Part shown: positions 22,302 to 32,709 of the stretch, one piece after another
Position numbering within the stretch: position 1 is the first letter of the stretch
Layout: each line of letters begins with the position of its first letter
Assembly: GCA_022606135.1 (NCBI GenBank)
Contig: JABYQN010000008.1
Location: forward strand, 1,612,001 to 1,676,000
Length of the DNA: 64,000 nt
DNA from: Fomes fomentarius
Lineage: Eukaryota; Basidiomycota; Agaricomycetes; Polyporales; Polyporaceae
Direction of reading: 5' to 3'
The notes under the pieces: model-generated
Databases searched by the model: none
What the model was told of the DNA's origin: nothing
What the model saw: only the letters and a program-made list of their open reading frames with translations
Program-made: the position numbers and the translations under genes

Positions 22302-25300
22302 ATGTCTCTGCCTGTACCTTCTTCGACTCTGCGACTCTATCCTCGCACCACCTGTGTGGTACAACACTGTACATGTGCTGCATTTCTTTTACAAACTGGC
22401 CCCAACAATTACCATCCTGTTAGTTCAGCATCGTTGCTAGTGTTCCTGTACAATACTAAGACATGCATCACATAGATTCCTTCTTATCCCCATGCTCAGT
22501 GTGTAATGTGTAACCACCAGTGGTATCAGCACACAGCCAATGTGGGGTTGCTCGAGCCTGACCAACAGCAGCTCGCAACCACATACCTTGCAGGATCGTC
22601 GTCGTTCCCTCAAGGCGAATGTGGTGGTTTCCATCCAGTTCGTTCAGTTTCCTTTGCCCAACCCAGTGGCAATCTTTCATGAACATTCTCCCATTAGGTC
22701 AACTTCGCAGACTGCCAGAACCCTGGAGCGATGTGTGTATGTGGTCAGGTTCGGGCTTATCATACGAATGGGTGCGAGTCAATCTTCGTCACCTCTTTAA
22801 TACTCTTTACTCAATTCTAGTGATCTGGTACTTTTTCAACAGTATTCCAGCATCGTCTAGGGGTGGTCCAACTCCTGACTATACACCATCATCCATCATC
22901 GTCTCGGCAATGTCATCCCCAGGGGTTCCCTCCTCTGCTATGCAATCGTCGTCTATGCCTCCAATCTCTACATCGTCTATGTCTTCTCTCCCCTCATCGT
23001 CGTCTATGCCTTCCCTCTCCTCCTCGTCGCCTATGCCTTCCCTCCCCTCATCATCGCCTATGTCTTCCCTCCCTTCGTCGTCATCTATGCCCTCTCTCTC
23101 TTGTTCGTCTATGTCCTCTCTCCCTTCATCATCTATGTCCCCCCATCACCCTATGATCTCTCCCTTCCAGCCAGCAAGTCAAGCCAATCCTTTCATCCCT
23201 CCTTCTGGTTTCTCTTTCAATGCTCGTCCAATGAATCCTATGAGCATCCCTCTCAACGAAATCCCCCCAATCAGTGTTCTCGCTGGTTCTCTTGCTCGTG
23301 GGCAGAATGTCGCACAACTTCGTACTGCCAGTGCCCAGCGAAATCTTCCACAGCATGCCAGAGCAAACTCGATCAAGGTCACTCGTGGCTCAGCAAAGAT
23401 TACTTCGCCAGCGACAGTCGTGTCCACACGAGCTGACATTGCGATCATCCCTATCCCAGTCAGTGTTCACCTCAGCCCTTGTACCTTCAATACTAATGCA
23501 CCTGGCAGGATGGAAAGGCGATTCGGGACAACGGATATGGCATCTTTCGCCCTTTACACCTCCATTTTTACAACAACGACCTACCTACTTTTCTACAGTT
23601 GCTTCGCGATCGCTCGCTCGTTATCGAGGTGCAGATTGCTCGCTCCTATCGTGAGGAGATCTGGCTGGAACTTCACACCATGATTTCTGCGCATCTCGCA
23701 GTGCATGGTCTCATTCTGCCTTCCGATCCCTCGCGCTCATCTGGAACTGGCGACAATGCACCATTCACTCCTTCTTCTTATCATGATCTTGACTGGGCAC
23801 TCATGGAGAAAAAGCGCACAACCAATGGCTTCTACATTGAATGGGCTGATATCCATGGTAGCTCTGTTACTCTGGAGCGGCTTTTGGCAGGTACTAAACA
23901 TGGCATACCCCATCCCGACGACAAACCAGATAGGCGAGTGGCTCTTATTGCCATATGTGAGTGAGACTGCAGTTATCGCTATGATATCCATTGGCTTACG
24001 ATCACAATATTGGGATATATAGGCCCTCGGTTTTCGCCGATCAAGCTTCCTCTCACTCGGGACCTTGTCCAGGGAGACCCATGTCCTTGTCATGATATGC
24101 CTCACTGCTGTGCTGGCTTTCGGCTGCTTCTGCGGTACATCAAGTATCGAGGCCGCAACAAGGGGGTACCTGATTCATTCGAGTGCGATCACAACTACTG
24201 TCCCTTGTGCGATCTCTGTAGTCGGCACCCAATCCAGTCTCGGACACCACCACGCGCATCTACTTCTACTCGCATACATCCTCGCTCTCCAGGAAGCCCA
24301 CCATCCATCAAGTATGCTCGTACTACCTCATCGACTCGACCTCGTCGTCCTTCAGTATCCCTACCTCCTTTGCAGATTCCAGCTCCATCATCATCTCTCA
24401 CACCAGCTTTCAACACCATGGCTCTCAGCTCTATCTCATCTAACACCCCTGTAGAAGATGATGGTGCAGAGCTATACTTTCCAAACATTCGCGAGATTCT
24501 TGACGAGGACCATGCTCGCCAGCACCCAGTCATCCCAAATACAATTCGCTCATCGCAATCGGGCTCGAATCGTCCCATCGCCCCCTCACAGTCACAGTCG
24601 CAGTCTGTGCCCAACTCGTCATCGTCGTACTTGAGCTTGACCCGTCCGAGTCCCATCGCCCCCTCGCAGTCGCAGTCGCAGTCAGTGCCCAACTCGTCGT
24701 CGTCGCACTCGAGCTTGACTCGTCCGAGTTCCATCGCCCCCTCACAGTCGCAGTCGGTGTCGTCGTCGCCATACTTGGGCTTGACTCATCCGAGTCCCAT
24801 CGCCCCCTCGCAGTCGCAGTCGCAGTCGGTGCCCAACTCGTCGTCGTCGTACTCGAGCTTGACTCGTCCGAGTCCCATCGCCCCCTCGCAGTTGCAGTTG
24901 CAGTCGGTGCCCAACTCGTCGTCGTACCTACAGTTGGGCTCTGCTCATCCAGTTGCACTGCTTCCAGAGCCATCTGAGCCACTACTTCTTGAACATGGGG
25001 AGTGGGTAGAGGCATTGAGCGATGCTCGGTTTGAAGTGCGAAATATGACTATCGCCATTGAGCTCCATGGTGAATCACCACAGGTGTTGGGCCGTGCACT
25101 GCTGTCGTATCTGCAGTACATTGCTGAACATCCTTTGGGACACTATGAATGGGTTAAGCCTGCTGGGGTGGCCGAATTTACACCCTTTGTGGTCAGCGAT
25201 TTGACTGCATCGTTCATTCCTTCTTTCAAAGTGTGAGTCTGCCACTATGGTTTGCAGCCCAAGATGGCTGACCTGGTCTGTAGGGGACAAGCTGTTGGTG

Positions 25301-26844
25301 ATGGTGTCGGTCGTGCAGTGCTTATCGAGGCTGTCCGAACGATGACTAGCGATGCAGCATTCTGGCGAGAGTGTAGAGGGTACATGCAACCAGTCTTTCT
25401 GGATGACAGCACAAGCAATTCCAGTCGCAAAACCACTTGGATGGCCTATGGTACCCTGTGTGGGCTGTACCTCGCTCGGCTCGCTACTGGTCCCTTGCCA
25501 GTCTCACCCTTTCTCATTATGACTGCTTTACTCTCACTCTTTGGGCCTGACTCTGACCAAAATTTTGACTATCTTGGCAACATCCATCCATCTGTCTATG
25601 GGACCGACCCTCGTTATGTTGCCGATATCGTTCTGCCAATGACTGAGCTCGGTAACTTGACTGCCTACGACCCCGATCTCGCCCGAGAACTACAGCCATG
25701 GATAGAGTTGCAGTGGAACGATCCAGTCCCCTCTGACTTCTCGCATCCTGTTCGACAGTTCATCATTGGGGTTCTCGACAAGAATGTATGATCTTCTCGC
25801 ATGTTTACAAACATCGTCTATGTGTCTCACTTGACGACTTCACTCTTAGATCATCGAGGTCACAAGCTCTCGCCAGAGTGCCACTTCCCCAAGTGCACAC
25901 AATGCATGGCTGTTCCAGGCATTCTTCAAATTGGTCTTTGGGCACTCAGGAAGTGTCCTTGGGTTAGGCGAATTCGTTGCTTTTCGCCAAGGGCTCAATG
26001 TTGCAGTTCCTACAGTTGGCGATGTCAGTGATCTCGGCATTCTTCAAAAAGGACCAGAGATCTCTCTGGTGAAGGTATGGCCTTGACATGTACATTGAAA
26101 TAGGCTCTAACATCTATCAGTCAATGGCAGAGGTTATCGATCGCACAGACATTCCTCGATTTGTGCTGGCGATGTACAACCGACGAATTGTCGATGCGAA
26201 GGCATTTTTCAACAAACATATCAGCTTTCCAAACCTCACTAACACACCTTCAACCAAGGGCAAGAATCGGGCTGACCAGCCTGACCCTGCTGTTGTACAA
26301 GCAAAGCTTCGTCGCTTTCGTGAAGAAGTCTTCGTACGACGATTGAAGCGATATCTAACCGAAGGTCGTGGTCACCCACTCTTTCCCAATCTTCACGAGA
26401 CATGCATGCTTTCCTCTGAGGAAGTTATGGCAGAGGTGTGTGTATGATGCTCATGATTAACTGTGTGCTGACATTTTGATTTCAGAGGCATTCGAGCACC
26501 CTTCGAGCGACTGCCTTACTTCGGGCCTTGACTGACTCAGACTTGATTCCAGCCCAGGCTGGGTGGCATATCAATGTAAGCTACTTCTTGGTTCATTCAT
26601 TTCGGACATCAGAATACTGATTCATATTATGACAGTTTGCTTTCCAGCACGACAATGTCCCTGCCAACGAAAACTGGCTATTCATTCACACTTGCACAGC
26701 TAATGTCGATGTTCGGTTTACGACTGAACTTGTCAAGCTGATTACTACAGAGGACATTCCAAAGTCATCCAGTATCGCGACTGGTTTTGATGCTTCCCTG
26801 CATGCCCAACTGTGGCTCGCTCCGAGAAGCTTCAACCGAATCTG
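22302..26844 (+). CDS. Element A gene 1: Cys-cluster, Ser-rich, HECT-like protein
   Basis: The start at 22,302 (MSLPVPSSTLRLYPRTTC) is supported by the homologous start in element B at 50,815 (MSAPTALPPLYPRSQC). N-terminal exons carry Cys/His motifs: CVVQHCTC, CVMCNHQWYQH, ECGGFHP, CVCGQVRAYH. A Ser/Met/Pro-repeat linker and a conserved block (FIPPSGFSFNARPM, IPLNEIPPISVLAG, RGQNVAQLRTASA) follow, then CPCHDMPHCCAGFRLLLRYI with CDHNYCPLCDLC, a second Ser/Gln repeat linker, and a C-terminal part resembling HECT ubiquitin ligases: GPLPVSPFLIMTALLSLFG, LTAYDPDLARELQPWIEL, LVFGHSGSVLGLGEFVAFRQ, and ENWLFIHTCTANVDVRF, whose HTC matches the catalytic-Cys site of the HECT C-lobe. All checked splice phases are consistent. 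The C-lobe is divergent, so E3 activity is inference. Confidence 0.75.
22900..23160 (+). repeat. Coding Ser/Met/Pro microrepeat
   Basis: Imperfect 27-30-bp units translating as MPSLPSSSS or MSSLPSSSS repeat about eight times in the linker of gene 1. Element B has a diverged, shorter version (SMPTTMPMTTSSQSMSIP). This looks like a flexible, fast-evolving linker. Confidence 0.75.
24570..24935 (+). repeat. Coding Ser/Gln tandem repeat in gene 1
   Basis: Five units of about 70-80 bp translate as IAPSQSQSQSVPNSSSS followed by YLSLTRPSP or close variants, in frame. In element B the corresponding linker is a different repeat (SHPTPRLSS, 46,000-46,240), so the linker's presence is conserved but its sequence is not. 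Confidence 0.85.
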
Positions 26845-27229
26845 AATTGGTGGGAGTGGTGGGGATTAGGCGATCATTACGACAGTGTGACTCCTTCTCG
26901 AAGTAGTGTGACCGAGGCTTGGTTCATATAAGGTTTATGGAGTTGTGGTTCGATCATTTGTAGCTTTCTGTGGTAGTATACATACCATATCGTGCTGCAA
27001 CAGACTGCTAGGTTTCTCTTGTAGGTTGACCGACTGCTCGGATATACCCTGTCACTTGTGACATCATATCGCCGAGCAGGTTTCACTCTGCGATCTCAGG
27101 TCACCAATTGTGCTTGTCGTACTTTCGTTTTGCATCGAGTCTATGCTGCTATGGCCTCAGTTTCACGAGCCTGCTCCCCTTCAAATGGTAAGCTGAGACC
27201 TTGGCCATCCCTGGATTCGTGAGCATTGA
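26845..27229. other. Spacer between genes 1 and 2 of element A
   Basis: About 385 bp without a supported gene. This likely holds the 3' end of gene 1 and promoter of gene 2; I see no repeat or RNA gene. Confidence 0.5.
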
Positions 27230-28520
27230 ATGGGGTTCTGGCAATCAGATTCCCCTTCGTCGCCAATGAGTGCTCACTCTAAGTCCCCCGAAGCAGAGGT
27301 AGCTTTGGAGGACATGGATGATGCTGCTCTTCTGGACAACTTGCGAGTGCTTACTCAAACTGGCGACGAAGGCCGATGGGAGGAGATGAGGAGCTTGGTT
27401 GGCTTAAATGCTGGGGGAGTCGAGGTCACAGACCCAGCAGCTTGTGAGGATGGATTTGGCGAGTCTGATTTCACCAACCGATCAAGTGTGAGTTCCAATA
27501 TCATATGTTCAATGGGCTGTGGTGAATGTTCATTGGGTGTATCAGACACCTCTTTTTGGGCCTTCACCACTGGCTGTGACATCGCTTCAGTTGTCGTTGC
27601 CAGGTACTCCGAACATCTCTGAAGGTCCTCTGAACCACCCTTCAGGCCCTCTGAACATTTCGACCAATCTTCAAGGCACTCCAAACAATCGCATTGGTCG
27701 AACTAACTCTCTTGGCTTAGTACATAATTATGATCAGAGTCATCGCGAGGTATGTCGCCGACACATATGTGAACTTCTAGTTCATCTTCTCATCCATGCG
27801 ACTGTGTAGGTGCCGATTCATCTTGAAGGTGGTCACATTTCCTTTCGTTCGTCGCCTCCAAACCTGGCCGAAGTAATACCACAGCCTCCACATCACACTG
27901 CGATGGTCGCACCAGGTTATGTCAACTTAGTATGATTTGATTTGTTCAGCAGTAGACGAGATACCATCCACTCATGGGCAATCCAGGACACATCTACTAT
28001 CTTGGAAGCTCTCTACCCTGATCAGCGAGCAGCATATCATGCTATTAACAAGGCCGACTACAACTCAGGTTACAAGCAGTTCCTTCTCATACGAAAGTGG
28101 CGAGAGGTTCTCACTCTGCTCGAGCTGGTTCCTGAAGACACCCAGGGAACCCTCGTTCAAGGGGTACTCATCACTCCAAAGGCAGTCAAGCAATGGCTGT
28201 CTCCCACTCCAAGCTATGGGACATTCAGTAACTGGCGAACAAACTATGCTCGTGTCCGAGGTGCACACCAAGCTCTCGCAATTAGTGCAGGTCTAGGGCT
28301 CCCTCGCACCACCGAAGAGAACCAGCTTTGGGAGATCGTGAGTCGCTGGGATTGCGAGGCTCTGCTCCCTCCTCGCAGCCAGATCGCTCCTGGATCACTC
28401 GACTCAGTGGCTGCAGGGACGACTGCAAAAGCAGTCAGCGATATGACTGCTACCCTGCAGAAGAAGTATCCAGCTGTAAGCAGCTATTTCCTCAGTGATT
28501 GGATTGAGAGACTCATTTGA
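27230..28520 (+). CDS. Element A gene 2: conserved transposon protein of unknown function
   Basis: I do not recognise the family. An N-terminal acidic segment (LEDMDDAALLDNLRVLTQTG) is shared with element B (DEMDDADLLDTIRNLTQSEE). A low-complexity middle (SEGPLNHPSGPLNISTN) and a C-terminal domain of about 170 residues follow: YNSGYKQFLLIRKWREVLTL, ITPKAVKQWLSPTPSYGTFS, NWRTNYARVRGAHQAL, GLPRTTEENQLWEIVSRW. The C-terminal domain is conserved in element B (YQTGYKQFLLVRQWVKVMDM, NWRTNYNHAVAAKLAL, RSTEETRLWEIVSRWV), so it is under selection or recently copied. It could be a DNA-binding or targeting partner of the integrase; that is a guess from position only. Intron boundaries in the middle third are approximate and the start could also be the Met at 27,266. 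Confidence 0.6.
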
Positions 28521-28624
28521 TACCCTTAGCACTTCACTCGAGGTGGTTGATTTTGTCACAACACCCATAGTATTGTACCTATAGATGTAACAACTGTGTA
28601 CTACATGCAAATCCATCTCACTTC

Positions 28625-30345
28625 CTGGTGCTAATGCTACATCGTCGTCCTTGCCCCGTCGTCTGCACCGTCCTCGCACCCCCACCCACGGCATCGTCCG
28701 TCGTTCGCCTGCCACTCGCCGTCCATCGTGGACATCATGGCCGACGACTGCTGTGGATGTCGTGGCCGTCGTCTGCTGCAGTCGTCCGCCCGCCGTTCAC
28801 TGCCGTCCTCGTTGTCGCCCTGCCGTCGCCCTGCTGTCGTCGCCCTGCTGTCGTCGTCATCGTCGTCCGGGTCGTGGTCGCCATGTGGCCGTTGTCGTCG
28901 CCCTGCTGTCCTCGTCGTGGTCCTCGTCGTCGCCCGGTCGTCCTCGTCGTCCGGGTCGTCGTCGCCCTGCCGCCGTCGTCGTCGTCCTCGCGCTGTCGTC
29001 CGCGTTGTCGTTGCCGTGGCCTGGTCGTCCGCGCCTCGTCGTGGTGGTCGTCCTCCGTCGCGTCGTCTGCGTGGTCCTGGTCGCGTCGCGCCGTCCTCGT
29101 CCTCGCCCCACCGTCCGCGTCGTCGTCCTCGTCGCCGTCGTGGTTGGTCTGGGTGGTCGTTGCCGTTGGTCGCGTGGATGATGATTGAGGCGCAGAAGAG
29201 TGGCTTGACGCCAGTGTGACCTAATATTCAATCTCCGATTAAATATCTTCCCACGCCACAGTGGCGCGTTTGAGTTCGTTCGCCGAATCGGAGATTGAAT
29301 ATCTTCTCACGCCACATGGGCGCTTGGCCCATGTGGCGTGAGAAGATATTCAATCTCCGACTGGATCCTTTGCCAGCGCATGCTCTCTCCCTCTCTCTTC
29401 CCTACACCACCACCACCGCAGGGTGCTGGGCGCAGCGCAGCCGCCCGGGTGCAACCAAGGCCGGTGGTGCGGCCATCGGGTTGAGGCGGGCCCATTTGGC
29501 AAATCCAATGGGCACCCCGCTCGATGGCGCACTGCTTAGGCTGCGCTTGCCCTGGGCAGGTCTCGCAGCTGCACATAAGCCCAGTGCCCCCGGTGCACGG
29601 TGGCAGGCGCAGCGCCGCGCGACGCGGCGGACGCGACGGCGGCGGCGCACGACGGACAACGGACAACGGACGGCGGACAACGGGCACAACGGATGACCGC
29701 AGCAGGCGGCGAGCGGACGGCGGGCACGACGTCCGCAGTGGGCGGCGGGCAGACGGCAGGCAGACGACAGACGGCGCGGCGGACGGCGGTGCGAGCACGA
29801 CGGCAACGACGACGACAGCAGGGCGACGACGACAACAACAGGGCGACGAGGACCCGGACGACGAGGACGACCAGGCGACGACGAGCCGGAGGACGAGGAC
29901 GACCGGGCGACCATGACTGGGCGACCACGACCCGGATGACGAGGACGGCAGGGCGACGAGGACGGCAGGGCGACGAGGACCCGGACGACGAGGACCCGGA
30001 CGACAACTGGGCGACGACGAGGACCACGACGAGGACAGCAGGGCGACGAGGATGGCACGACGACCGCAGTGAACGGCGGGCGGACGACTGCAGCGGACAA
30101 CGGCCACGACGTCCACAGCAGACTATGGGCACGACGTCCACGACGGACGACGGGCGGACGACACGACGACCGCAGCAGACAGCGGGGACGATGTCCACAG
30201 CGGCCAGTGGGCGGACAAAGGACATGGCGACCGCAGTGGACGATGGGCACGATGCAACACATGTCGGCGAAGTGGGTTACAAGGATGTGGATGACCTGTG
30301 GACAATGGTGGGCTATCGAGGGAAGGGCGCGGAGGGAGTGTAGTT
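28625..30345. repeat. GC-rich inverted-repeat block of element A
   Basis: About 28,640-29,200 is dominated by GTCGTC/CTCGTC-type triplets. About 29,640-30,260 is the complementary GACGAC/GACGAG type, so the halves form a large imperfect palindrome around a non-repetitive core (29,220-29,640). Long frames open on both strands at once, as expected from stop-poor GC-rich sequence, and none resembles a protein family. Element B has an unrelated GC-rich inverted-repeat block at the same place between genes 2 and 3. Confidence 0.75.
29288..29360. repeat. Perfect 34-bp hairpin in the centre of the GC-rich block
   Basis: Arms 29,288-29,321 (TCGGAGATTGAATATCTTCT onward) and 29,327-29,360 are exact reverse complements around the 5-nt loop GCTTG. 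A partial copy of the arm lies at about 29,221-29,265 (ATATTCAATCTCCGAT). The arms are AT-rich in a very GC-rich setting, which marks them as a separate module. Confidence 0.95.
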
Positions 30346-30614
30346 GTAAATCAATAACAAACTGTAGCTCTTCGATAGCCTTGTACCATGTAGGACAACC
30401 AATGATAATTTGGTTCTATTGAGTGAAAAATGAGGTTCCAATTGTGCAATTGAATATTGCTATGTGTATACTTTGTGGCCCTTTACCTTGCCGCTTGCCA
30501 CCTTTGCCTGCTTCACCATCCCTACCCTTAGTGCTTGTGTACTCGGCCCTCCTGTAAGTCCACCCATGGTTGGCAAGCTGTGTTGTTGGACTCTACTCAT
30601 ACAATACAGCTATA

Positions 30615-32331
30615 ATGCCGAAGCTTGCAAACTCGCGAGCAACCATCCGAAGTCGTCGGGAGGCTTACACTCGCATCTGCGAGCTACTGGCTCTCCACCC
30701 TCCTTTGCTGAATCTCCTTTCGAATGCCGGCCTGCCAGGGATCTCTCGAACTACATTTGAAACCCTCCTTGCCAGGCTCGTGGAGGACGAACACCTTGAG
30801 ATTCTTGCTGGGCGATCGCCAAAAGTCCTCTTCGATGACTTAATCGGATACATCGTTGCGAACATAGCCGAGGGGCCTCTCGCAGCAGCAGCCAAGAAGT
30901 ATCGGGTGGATAAGAAGGCAAACAAGTGGGTACATCGGTTTGTCGCTCATGAGCTGGGTTTGGCAGGAGCCGATGGTTGTCGGCGAACCGATAGTCTCAA
31001 GACCATCTTCGTCGATAAACTCGATACCCCCTATCCCCCGAAGTCTGCCCACATCAGCGAGGATCCAGATGTCGCTGCTAAGTGGTACGACCACATCTAC
31101 AAGAAGAAACAGGCCGATAGCCGGAAGAAGAGGTGGCCGATTCATGAGCTGGATCCCACTAAGCTCCAGCAAACGATCCCTGCTGATGAAAGTTGCAAGA
31201 TCGTCGATGCCAACACAGGCGAGCTGCTCGCTGTCGTCTGGCGCGATATCATCGCTGCTCGGGATGGAGGGGATAGGGAGGAAGTAGTGTCTGGAGACGA
31301 CACTGTAGGCTTCATCGATTGGGCGATCGAGGCTGTTAAGGATGGTCTCAGGGGCCGCCGGTCTGTTAGGGTGTGTGAGCATTGTTTTGGTCTGTTATAA
31401 CATACCACTCATAAGACTATATGCAGCTCGAGGATCCAGGAACTCTTGTGCAGACTGGCTACACTGCAGGCTCGCGCTCGAAGCCTTCCTTCGACTGGGT
31501 GCGCAATCTGCTTTGGAAGCGAGAACTTACCCCCGAATTCCTCGCCACTGCCGACCACCGCACCAGCTGTCTTTTTGCCATCTTTTGGAACATCTGTCGC
31601 AACCATCTGCCAGCCGAGGTAATCGAACCTTGGGTTGCATACAACGCAGAGCACATGCTTCCCCGAATGGATGGGGGTCTTCGCTCAGACCGCGATACTG
31701 GTGATGTGACCATTGAGCTTGGTGATGATTCTGTGACCTTTCGCGACATGGAGCTCGCACCAGCCTGCGGGTTGCTGGGCCAGAACTACTCCAGGTAAGA
31801 AGCCTTTCCTGTAAGAAGTTTGTCAGCTAACAGCTCTTAAACAGAGGGGTCCATAGTGAGAAACAGCCCCATCCTTTTGCTGTGCAGTGGCTGCTGAGCC
31901 GAAATGCCGACGACACAGCTGGCGCCCATTTCTATCTCGCTGACTATGGTATCAAGATTGTCCATGCCCCAAACACGATCATAGCCTGGCAGCCGAGTCA
32001 TTGTCATGGCACCAGCCTTGGTGATTGGCACCCTGATGATGCGGAACCTGATTTCGAGCAGCTCGGCATCGCTTTCGTGACCCCTCCGCGCCTTGCCCAG
32101 GTTTTCGGACGATACAGCCAGCACTTTAAGCGCCTCTGCACCTCTGCGAGGTTTAGCGATGTCTACACTGCCCAAGATGAGGCTGCGCGGCTTGCAGGGG
32201 AGGAGTTTATTGCCGATACAATTTCTGCACTGCGAGCCACAGGAGGGTTGGAGGACTCTGAAGAAGAATATGACTCGAGCGAGGGGATGGAAGATGAAGA
32301 ATCCGACAACGAGGAGTCGGATGGTGAATAG
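30615..32331 (+). CDS. Element A gene 3: TET/JBP-like 2-oxoglutarate/iron dioxygenase candidate
   Basis: The start at 30,615 (MPKLANSRATIRSRREAYTR) aligns with element B's MPHNSGTRAHCKARKLAFAE. A helical N-terminal region (about 250 aa, including SRKKRWPIHELDPTKLQQTI and DESCKIVDANTGELLAVV) precedes a catalytic-type domain: CLFAIFWNICRNHLPAEV, LPRMDGGL, FRDMELAPACGLLGQNYSR | GVHSEKQPHPFAVQWLLSR, then AGAHFYLADYGIKIVHAPNT and IIAWQPSHCHGTSL. This order (H-x-acid, GGHxYLxDYGxxI strand, distal H before GTSL) fits the double-stranded beta-helix of TET/JBP oxygenases, which act on 5-methylcytosine or thymine in DNA and are known to be linked with transposons in agaricomycetes. The proximal motif is H-x-E here rather than H-x-D. 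The acidic C-terminal tail is SEEEYDSSEGMEDEESDNEE. Confidence 0.62.
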
Positions 32332-32709
32332 GTGGATTGTAAAGTGATAATTAGGTGGATATTATAGAATGATACAAGCAGGTGCTGCGTTGCAGAACCC
32401 CCCTTTCCTTCTTCATCCCATGTTCAAACTCTGTATGATACTTTCTCACAATTATTTATATGGGAGTGCATCGGTGAAGGCCTTAGGTAGGGTGTGCGCG
32501 CATGAGTTAGACAGATTGGCACTTCCTGCAGTTCTCTTCCATAGTGCTGCAATCTCCCTTTCTCTCTTATTCCTGGTGCGAAGTGTTGCGACTCCCAAAT
32601 CTCACCCTGTTGCTTGGCCAGTGTTCTTCCACACTGCCCACACAAGTTCTCTTCGACTCGTCGCCGACTCGCAGATCCGATTTCTGCCCATGCTTTGCCT
32701 TACAATATA

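Noticed and set aside
28628..30262. Long open frames (up to 286 codons) on both strands in the GC-rich block of element A
   Set aside because: They overlap on opposite strands, consist of Arg/Ser/Pro/Thr low-complexity text from triplet repeats, and have no counterpart in element B.
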